Below, piece by piece: positions 57,060 to 64,000 of a stretch of 64,000 nucleotides of DNA. The position numbers were made by a program, and so were the translations under genes. The notes beneath the pieces were generated by a model that was given only the letters and a program-made list of their open reading frames with translations, did no database searches and was not told the DNA's origin. Each line of letters begins with the position of its first letter. Position 1 is the stretch's first letter. Source of the stretch: JAVVHH01 sp963835135 (GTDB lineage Bacteria > Pseudomonadota > Alphaproteobacteria > Acetobacterales > Acetobacteraceae); assembly GCA_963835135.1 (NCBI GenBank), contig CAWIEF010000006.1, positions 282,037-346,036 of the forward strand, read 5' to 3'.

Positions 57060-57860
57060 CTATCGGCCAGTGAGGCCGGAGCTACTTCTGCACGGGGTGG
57101 AATCCGGACCTTCGACCCGGGTGGCGGGGTATCGTCCATTATGGAAAACTGCGCCAGTGAGGCAGGAGGACGGGGATGGAAGGTGGGTGCCTGTGCGGCA
57201 ACGTCCGCTAGGCCATAGACGGCCGGCCAGCCCGGCCGCCTCGGCAGCAGCCTCGACGACGAGGCCGAGCTGGCGGGTGGTAATGGCGTTGGCAGGGTCC
57301 TGACCGGGGAAAGCCAACCACCAGGCCGCATGACGCCGTCGCGCCGGCCCTCGTGCCACCAGGCGCGTAGGAGGCTCAGAAGGTCGGGCAAGAGTAGGAC
57401 ATGACGGGTGCGACCGCCTTTGCCGCGCACGACACTGATCAGCATGCTCTCGCTGTCGATGTCGCCCACCTTTGAGCGAAGCGACTTCAGCCACCCGCAG
57501 TCCGGCGCCGTAAGCGACCGACAGCGCCGCGCGATGTTTGAGGAAGGTCGTCGCCGCAATCAGGCGGGCCACCTCGTCAGGCGCGAGCACGCTCGGCAGC
57601 TTGCGCGGATATGGAATGTGGATGAGTTGCGGGCCAGATCAGGCCGGTCGAGCTTGCAGGCGAAGAAGAACCGCAGCGCAGCGACGTTGGAGTTCATAGC
57701 CGGTTGCCCATGCCGCTTGCGGACTGCTGGACCTGAAAGCGGCGGAAGTCCTCGGTGGTCGCGGTCGCGGGCGACTGTCCGAGGAAGGCGACAAACTGGC
57801 GGCGATCCGGATGTAGCCGCGGCGGGTCTTCTCGGAAAGTTCGCGGACGGTCATGCTCTC
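57060..57860 (-). pseudogene. Tyrosine recombinase relic
   Basis: N-terminal SAM-like part (MTVRELSEKTRRGYIRIAAS) and catalytic core pieces (LAPDEVARLIAATTFLKHRA, SVAYGAGLRVAEVASLK, VVRGKGGRTRHVLLLPDLLS) are spread over several frames on the minus strand. The C-terminal catalytic box with HxxR and Tyr is missing after about 57200. The style (GAGLRVAEV, VRGKGGRTRHVLL) is that of recombinases that travel with IS91-like elements. Confidence 0.75.
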
Positions 57861-57869
57861 GATAAAGCG

Positions 57870-58258
57870 TTCACGCAGGGTGCCCGGCTTTGCAGGAGAG
57901 AGGTGGTTCGCGATGAGCTCCTCGGGTTGAAGGAGCCCTGATCGTCCAAGCCGGCCGCAGCCCGCTCAATCTCAATCCGTGTCGTCATGACCCGTGAAGC
58001 GACGTCACACGCCAAACGCGCTACTCCCGCGATAGCGGGTTCGTCCGCCGGCCCAACTGACCCGCTACCATGGCGCAACACTACTGTACGGATACGCCGG
58101 ATGTGTTCGGTCACCAACCGACGTAGAACGCATTAAATCTTGCGATGGTTGATCTTCATTGCGATACGAGATGAAATCCCGCCGCCAGACCAGGCAATTC
58201 AACGTAAGAGAACGATAGCAGCTTCGGCACGGCTTCACCTTGGTGGCAGGAGAATGCG
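57870..58258. other. Region with no convincing gene
   Basis: About 390 bases between the recombinase relic and the AraC-type gene. The open frames on either strand do not resemble proteins I know. It probably includes the 5' end of the relic and the promoter of the AraC gene. Confidence 0.45.
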
Positions 58259-59283
58259 ATGGACGAAGTACCGGACTTGAGCGATGGCCTCCCTGGGAGG
58301 GTCGGCACAGCATCGGTGCCGACCGCCGGCGAGACGTCGGAAAAGACAAGTTTCTCGTCTGACGACAGCTTCGAGGAGTGGCACGAGGTGACCTGTCGCA
58401 ACTACTCGCGCTCGGAGTTCAAGCGCGACGCGGGGGAGCCAGTTCTCTGCCAACATCGTCCTGCGGACCTTACGGCGCGCTTGGGCTGACGGATGGCTGG
58501 TCCGATGGCGGGGCGGCAAGCCTAAGACGCGGAGCCCGGCCCATCTTGGCTCAGAACTCGCGGGACCATTACGCACACTGTCTACGTCACTGCAGGGGCG
58601 ATCGGCATCGAGCAGGAGGGGCGGGCAAGTGCTCGGGAAACCCGGCGACTTCTTCATCTAGGAGCAGGCCCGACCGATCGGTCTCGAGTTCAAGTCCGTT
58701 TATCGCGCCTGGATGATCGGCATTCCACGACCGATGCTCGAGAGCCGGGGTCGTCATACACACGGTCCTACACGGCGCGCGGCGATCGGCAATACTTCCA
58801 ACATGGGCCGGCTCGTCGGTAGCATCATCGGGCAGATGGATATGTTTTGGCGCCGACACCCAGCCCGGCATCCTCGATCGCATTGGCAACTCGACGCTGG
58901 ACCTCGTCGGCGACAGCGCTGGCCGCGGAGGCGGGCGGCACCATCCCAGGGTCCGGGGATGGAGCACCGCCTCCTCGGCGCCGCCGTCGCGTTCCTCCGC
59001 GCCAACCTGGGGGACGACGCAACGCTCGATCTGGAAACGATCGCACTGCAGGCTCCACACCTCGCCACGCTCGCTCAACCGGGCGTTCGCGAGCGAGGGC
59101 ACAACGCCCATGCGGTGGCTGTGGCAGCAGCGGTCTGGAGGCGTGCAACCGGGCGATCTCGGAAGGGCGCGTCAAGAACATCACTGAAGCCGCGTTCAGC
59201 TACGGCTTGGGAGTCACCGTCCCATTTCAGCCGCGCGTTTCGAAAGGCGTTCGGGCGGTCGCCCAGCTCGTTAGCCAGCGCTG
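58259..59283 (+). pseudogene. AraC-family regulator, multiple frameshifts
   Basis: Recognisable in order: FEEWHEVTCRNYSRSEFK (AraC-binding-like N-domain), IGIEQEGRA with GDFFI and EQARPIGLEFKSVYRAWMIG, IPRPMLESR, NTSNMGRLVGSIIGQMD, and at the end the helix-turn-helix ISEGRVKNITEAAFSYGLG with SHFSRAFRKAFGRSPSSL. At least five frame changes and one in-frame stop interrupt it. It would have been about 330 residues. Confidence 0.75.
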
Positions 59284-59295
59284 AAACCTGCTCAG

Positions 59296-59843
59296 TCAGC
59301 GGAGCACACCGGGCGCCACCACCGTCTCGATCCTGCCCGTTGCAACATGGTCCACCAGGGCCCGACAGCCATAAATCCGCCGGGGATCTGAGGATCCGCG
59401 CCCTCAGTGCGGCAATGTCGACCGCGACGGCCTTATAGGGGTCGGTAATTGCCAGCGCATTCCAGCCGGTTCGGGGCGATGCCCATGTGCCGGGCGAGGA
59501 GATCGGGCGCATGGCGGTGGCAACCGATGATGCCGCATTGGGTGTGGTGCAGGACGATCGAGGGTGCACCCGGTCCCCAGCGGCTGCCCGTTCGCGCTCG
59601 GACACCGCTTGCAGCAGGTTTAGCGTCTCGATCATTACGCAGGGTGACCAGGCCGCCGACGTTGCGGATGATGGCCGCCTCGCCGGGCTTGAGCTTGAGG
59701 ATGTCCATGGGATCGACGCGCGGGTCCACGCACCCGATGATCAGCGTCCGGGTCGAGAGGATGATCTTCAGCTCGGCTAGGAACCCATGTTCGGCGAACT
59801 CGGCATTGCGCGTCGTCAGTGTTTCGACGAAATCCATAACCAC
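59296..59843 (-). pseudogene. Beta-carbonic anhydrase-like protein, frameshifted
   Basis: The zinc-site motifs are visible: IIGCVDPRVDPMDIL (Cys, Asp-Arg) and LHHTQCGIIG (His-X2-Cys), with IIRNVGGLVTLRND between them. Shifts near 59620-59640 and 59570 disturb the middle (LNLLQAVSERERAA is in another frame) and one near 59450-59460 moves the end to DPYKAVAVDIAALRA. When repaired the length is about 185 residues. CO2 hydration is expected if expressed. Confidence 0.8.
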
Positions 59844-59852
59844 ATCTCCAAA

Positions 59853-60742
59853 TCAGTGTGACGCGGACGCCAACGGATATTTGAGTTCGAACTGAGCCTG
59901 ATTTGCTTTGATGAAATCCTCTACTTTCATCAAAGCCTGTCCCGCTATGACCGCGCCGAGGCTGTCTGTTCCAGCCAACAAGCCTTCCTGCTGGTCGATC
60001 GTGACTGCTTGGGAGTGGCGGAACTTGGCGGCGTCGTTCTGCAGGCCGAAGAGATCGAGGAACGTCGTGACCGTGAGGCGTTCGTAGGGCGTTGGCCTGC
60101 CGAGCACCCGGCCCACTTCGGCAGCCAGTTCCTCATGGCTGTATTCGATCGGTCCATGGAGGGAGATGATCTGCACCATATTTGACCGGGTCGGCAATGA
60201 TACCGGCCACGAACCGGGCAATATAAGGCAATCGGCGCAAACCGGCTGCTCGCATCGTAAGGCATGACATAGCGGCCATGGCGGATCAGTGGGGCGATGT
60301 AGAGCAGCCACTCCTGAAAAGACGTAATTAGAAGAGTGTCGATGTCACTCCGGACCAGTCGAAAACCTGCTCTGAAAGCCAATGGTTTTGCGTGGCCTTG
60401 CTGCGCGCCGGCGGGGCGGGATTGCTTGTGGGAATTGTTGACGATCAACTCGAGCTGCTGCTCTTTCGCGGCCTGGGCGAAGATCACCAGGCCGCCTCGA
60501 CCAACCCTTCGGCCAGCGGATAGCAGAAATAGGCCCTTTGGGCGCCATCCAGCGCGATCCTGATGCTGCAAAAGCTTCATCATGTCGCCCAAGACCACCT
60601 GGGCACCCAGATCGCGCAAGCGTTGGGCGCGGGCGTCGTCTGTCCTGACAAGCGCCCGCACGTTCAAGCCTTTCTCCAGTAGGAGCTCGACACAAGGGCG
60701 ACCAGTGTCACCTGCCGCGCCAGTCACAATTACCGTTGTCAT
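59853..60742 (-). pseudogene. NmrA/NAD(P)-binding oxidoreductase, frameshifted
   Basis: Starts MTTVIVTGAAGDTGRPCVEL with ALVRTDDARAQRLRDLGAQV, then continues through RHGRYVMPYDASSRFAPI and in the last frame ISLHGPIEYSHEELAAEVGR and ERLTVTTFLDLFGLQND. The order is that of an NmrA-like quinone oxidoreductase (about 290 residues). Frame changes near 60550-60590, 60480-60500 and 60190-60260. Confidence 0.78.
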
Positions 60743-60771
60743 GGCGGTCTTCCTTCACCTCGAATTGCGGC

Positions 60772-61711
60772 CTATCCCTTGATGAAAGCCATGAGCTTGG
60801 CATTCACCTGGTCGGCGTGGGTCACAGTCAGGCCGTGCGGCGCGCCCGCAATTTCCTGCAAGGTGCCGTGCGGCAGGAGCTTCACGGATTGACGAGAGGC
60901 GAGGTCGATGGGGACGATCTGATCGTCGTCGCCTTGCAGCACCAGCGTCGGCACGGTCATCTTCCTGAGATCGGTCGTGAAGTCGGTTTCGGAGAACGCC
61001 TTGATGCAGTCTGGTACTCCGCCTTGACGCCGCCCATCATGCCTTGTCGCGGGAACGAGTCGACCTGGCCTTGCGACACGCGCGCGCCGGGTCAATTAGG
61101 ACGAAGAAGGGCATGGCGAGGCCGCGGAAGAACTCCGCCCGATCGCCCAGGACATTCTGCCGCAGCCCGTCGAACACCTGCATCGAGTAGCCGTCGGGCT
61201 GTCGGTTGCCTGCGCCGAGATAGACGGGTCGGCGGCGATCAGCGCGGCCCCATGCGGGACGTTGCATGCCGTGCCGACCAATGTAGCGCGCGACCTCGCC
61301 CCCGCCTGTCGAGTGGCCGACCATGGTGGCCTGGGTGACGTTGAGATGTTCGAGCAGCGTCGCCAGGTCGTCGGCGTAGGTGTGGATCTCGTTGCCGGAC
61401 CACGTCTGGTCCGATCGTCCATGGCCCCGGCGATCATGCGCAATCACCACCCGGAATCCCTGCGTCCCGAAGAACATCATCTGCGCATCCCACACGTCAG
61501 CCGAAAGCGGCCAGCCGTGCGAGAGAGGTGATCACCGGGACCACTCCCCCCAATCCTTGTAGAAGATCCTGGTCCCGTCGTGCATCGAAACAGTCGTCAT
61601 GCTCGTTGCCTCCTGAGGTGTGGGTCGGGTCGCGGCGGATGCCCTGCCGATGGCCGAAGCGGCGGCGAGCGCCCCGGCACCGGCCAAGACCGTTCGGCGG
61701 GACGAGGACAT
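60772..61711 (-). pseudogene. Tat-exported alpha/beta hydrolase (chloroperoxidase-like), frameshifted
   Basis: The frame from 61711 starts with a twin-arginine signal (SSRRTVLAGAGALAAASAIG, then ASAA) followed by TTVSMHDGTRIFYKDWGE; the core shows VIAHDRRGHGRSDQTWSGNE, the nucleophile elbow MVGHSTGGGEVARYIGRHG, and the acid and His in LQGDDDQIVP and GAPHGLTVTHADQVN. Non-haem chloroperoxidase/esterase group, about 310 residues. Shifts near 61540, 61230-61260 and 61020-61090. An inner ATG at 61600 with GGAGGC would give an unexported form. Confidence 0.82.
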
Positions 61712-61717
61712 TCGGCG

Positions 61718-63113
61718 TCAATCGGCATGATGGGGCGCCTTCGCGAACAGCAGGTTGAGACCTTCGGCGATGGTCGGGTGGGCGATGATCCCGTCCCGGA
61801 AGGCCGTGTAGGACAGGCGCCCCCACATGGCGGTTTGCACGACGGCCACGATCTCGCCGGCCTGCGCGCCCAGCATCGCAAAGCCCAGGATGCGGTCGTC
61901 GGCGCCGATGATCGCCTTCATCAACCCACGCGTCTCGGACAGCGTGCGCGCCCGCGGGACCTTGCCCATCGGCAGAGTCACGACACGGACGTCCAGGCCG
62001 TCCGCCCGTGCCTCCGCCTCGCCGAGCCCGACGCGGGCGAATTCTGGCTCCCAGGAACACGGCATAGGGCACCAAGCGTGACCGGGTTGTCCGATCGCCG
62101 CCCAGGATCACCGATCGCGCGACCCGGGACGTCGTCGAGCGCGACATGCGTGAACATTGGGCTGCCCGCGGCCTCGCCCATCGCCCAGATACCCGGCGCA
62201 CTGGTCGCCAGATGCTCGTCCACCGCAATGAACCCGGCGGCGTTCACTCGCACGCCCGCTTGCTCCAGACCGATCCCCGCCGTCTGCGGCACGCGCCCGG
62301 CGGCGACCAGGATGTCCGATCCAGTAAGTGTAAGCGGGCCATCCTTGTTCGAGAACTCGGACCCTGACCTCGTCTCCGGACCGCCCCTCTACCGCCTCGA
62401 CCGTCGTGTCGAGGTAGACCGCGATCCCGTCCCCGCGGCACAGATCGAGGATGGCGGCGGCCATATCGGCGTCCTCACGCCCAAGCAGCTGACCGCCCCG
62501 CTCGATGATGGTGACGAAGCTGGGGAGATGACGGAAGGCCTGCGCAAGCTCCAACCCGACATAGCCACCACCGAGAACCAGCAGATGGGCCGGCAGCCGC
62601 GCCAGCCGGAGCGCCTCAACATGGGTCAAGGGTGCGGCGGCCCGCAGACCCGGAATTGGGGGCACAGCCGCGCGCGTCCCGAGGTCGAGGAAGATGCGCC
62701 CCGGTCATGTGCCGCGTGCTCCCGTCCTGGTGGCACACTTCGACCGTCCGTGACCCGGCGAACCGGCCTTCCCCGATCACCAGCTCAAAGCCGCTCTCGG
62801 CAAACAGCTTGGTGTGGTCTTCGACCATGCCGGCAACCACGGACGCCGTCCGCGCGGCCACCATCGCCATATCTACTTTGGTTGGCCCAGACTGCAGCCC
62901 AAACGAACCTCGCTCGCGAACCAGCCTGGCAACCTGCGCAGAGCGGATCATCGTCTTCGCCGGGATGCAAGCGATGTTGATGCATGAGCCGCCGATCAGC
63001 CCGCGCTCGATCAGGGCGACGCCATGCCCGGCTTGCGCCATGTCCATCGCAAAAGTCTTTCCGGCCTTGCCTCCGCCGAGGATCAGCAGTTCGTAGTGTT
63101 CGACGTCGGGCAA
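61718..63113 (-). pseudogene. FAD-dependent disulfide oxidoreductase, several frameshifts
   Basis: Mercuric-reductase/lipoamide-dehydrogenase-type flavoprotein. The FAD motif LLILGGGKAGKTFAMDMA and the redox site GGSCINIACIPAKTMI are intact; note Cys-X4-Cys as in the family. The NAD(P) motif LLVLGGGYVGLELAQAF, FIAVDEHLATSAPGIWAMGE and the dimer domain (ARTLSETRGLMKAIIGADDR) follow in other frames. At least four shifts (near 62690, 62350, 62200-62220 and 62050). The gene ends seven bases before the Tat hydrolase start. Confidence 0.85.
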
Positions 63114-63138
63114 GGTTGACCCCCTTTCCGGGCCGCGA

Positions 63139-63607
63139 TCAGTTGCCCGGCGGCGTGAGCAGCAGCCCCAACGGGCTCAGCGGCCCAAGCGGGATGACCT
63201 GAAACTCCATCAGCCCGGCGCCACCCAGTGGCAGTTGCCGCAGCATGACCCGGGCCTGCTCCGGATCGGTGACATTGAGGATGAAGATGACGCCGGTCTG
63301 GTCCTGCTTGACGAACCACTGGTCCAGCTTGCCTGCCAGATACAGCGGGACAGTGACAAACTCGGCAGGCAGCAGTTGCCTGACGGCTTCGGGGGTTCCA
63401 TTGGCCGTCCGGGTGCCGATCGCCATAAGCTTTGTGGTTGGAACGCCGACCCGTCACTGCTTTCGTGACTGGGTTTTGTGATGCCGGCTCGGTCGTAGCA
63501 GCAGCGGGGGAAGGTGCGGCGGCGGCGACCGTCATGATGCCCGCCAACATTGCTTTGAAGAAAGTCACGCTAGCTGCGCCGGAGTGATGGGATTCGGTAT
63601 GCGACAT
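63139..63607 (-). pseudogene. Secreted small protein, YCII/muconolactone isomerase-like, frameshifted
   Basis: The first part is an export signal (MSHTESHHSGAASVTFFKAM then LAGIMTVAAAAPSPAAA); after a shift near 63420-63440 the mature part is AIGTRTANGTPEAVRQLLPA, LDQWFVKQDQTGVIFILNVT and VMLRQLPLGGAGLMEFQVIP. The second half resembles the ferredoxin-like dimeric fold of YCII and muconolactone-isomerase-like proteins. It is followed by the flavoprotein gene. Confidence 0.7.
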
Positions 63608-63627
63608 GCTTTCCTCCCGTGAGCCGA

Positions 63628-64000
63628 TCACACAGGCTGGGGCAGGCGGACCGACATCTTTGCCTGGAAGGCTTTCGGGTCGGCTGTGGAAGCCGGGTAA
63701 GCAGCCCGTGTTTGTGCGCCCGCCGCGATCTCGTTGTTTTCACCCCGCTCCACCGCGTCTAGCGTGTCTATTAGACCCGCCTCCTCCGGCGACATGCGCG
63801 GTGGAGGCATGCGGGAGCCGAGGGCAGTTTCGGTCTGGACTCCAGGAGACTCCAACCACCGCGGTTCCTTGGGCCGCGAGTTCGGCCCGAACGCTCCGGG
63901 TCAGAGAAAGGATTGCCGCTTTGGAAGCCGAATACGTCCCCGTTACAGGCAGGCTGACTAGGGCTGCCATCGACGAGCTGTGTTGAGAATTACGCCTCCA
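63628..64000 (-). pseudogene. Short-chain dehydrogenase, C-terminal part, frameshifted, cut by window end
   Basis: From the window edge: GVILNT…SSMAALVSLPVTGTYSASKAAI with the catalytic Ser and the Y-X3-K motif (YSASK), then VRAELAAQGTAVVGV; after a shift near 63840-63850 it continues GVQTETALGSRMPPPRMSPE to AKMSVRLPQPV. The cofactor-binding N-terminus lies beyond base 64000. First gene in the window of the minus-strand redox cluster. Confidence 0.8.

Overview
The window is GC-rich chromosomal DNA from an alphaproteobacterium. The complete rRNA operon, the urease gene order and the housekeeping set (DUF3126-rdgB-rph, zinc-finger protein-polA, parE, mntH-mntR) point to Rhodospirillales, most likely Acetobacteraceae. 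The family assignment is my impression from the 16S sequence, not a computed placement.

Layout. 1-5.9 kb: urease operon ureD(partial)-ureA-ureB-ureC-ecsC-like-ureE, then pncA on the opposite strand, then ureF-ureG, closed by a strong hairpin. 6-19.6 kb: a secreted PEP-CTERM protein, an Hsp70-like protein, a YaiI protein, a CoA-transferase, the DUF3126-rdgB-rph operon facing hrcA, a lone receiver domain, polA with its zinc-finger neighbour, a polytopic membrane protein and a lipoprotein hydrolase. 19.7-28.5 kb: tRNA-Arg, a membrane protein, mntH-mntR with a candidate operator, parE, dps, a 3-hydroxybutyrate dehydrogenase and a UDP-sugar epimerase. 28.5-34.6 kb: rRNA operon (16S, tRNA-Ile, a tRNA-Ile-like relic, tRNA-Ala, 23S, 5S, tRNA-fMet) with boxA elements, processing stems and GGCCA-rich spacer repeats.

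34.5-50.7 kb is an accessory region. It holds a decayed serine recombinase whose C-terminus is read through the tRNA-fMet gene, a GYD/class III cyclase-ATPase/phosphatase cluster, an IS66-family element with a small membrane-protein passenger, a damaged methyltransferase, a hybrid histidine kinase with a convergent response regulator, and a tyrosine recombinase gene cut exactly in two by a 2.55-kb serine-recombinase element between 7-bp direct repeats. 51-57 kb: a second PEP-CTERM protein (HAF repeats, more AT-rich), an NmrA/epoxide hydrolase pair facing a LysR regulator, and an SGNH hydrolase. 57-64 kb: a heavily frameshifted stretch with a tyrosine recombinase relic, an AraC regulator, carbonic anhydrase and a set of redox/hydrolase genes.

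At least fifteen otherwise well-conserved genes, including the essential-type gene polA, carry single-base frameshifts. This looks more like uncorrected sequencing indels than wholesale gene decay, except for the recombinase relics, which look truly degenerate. Broken genes are given here at their full inferred span.
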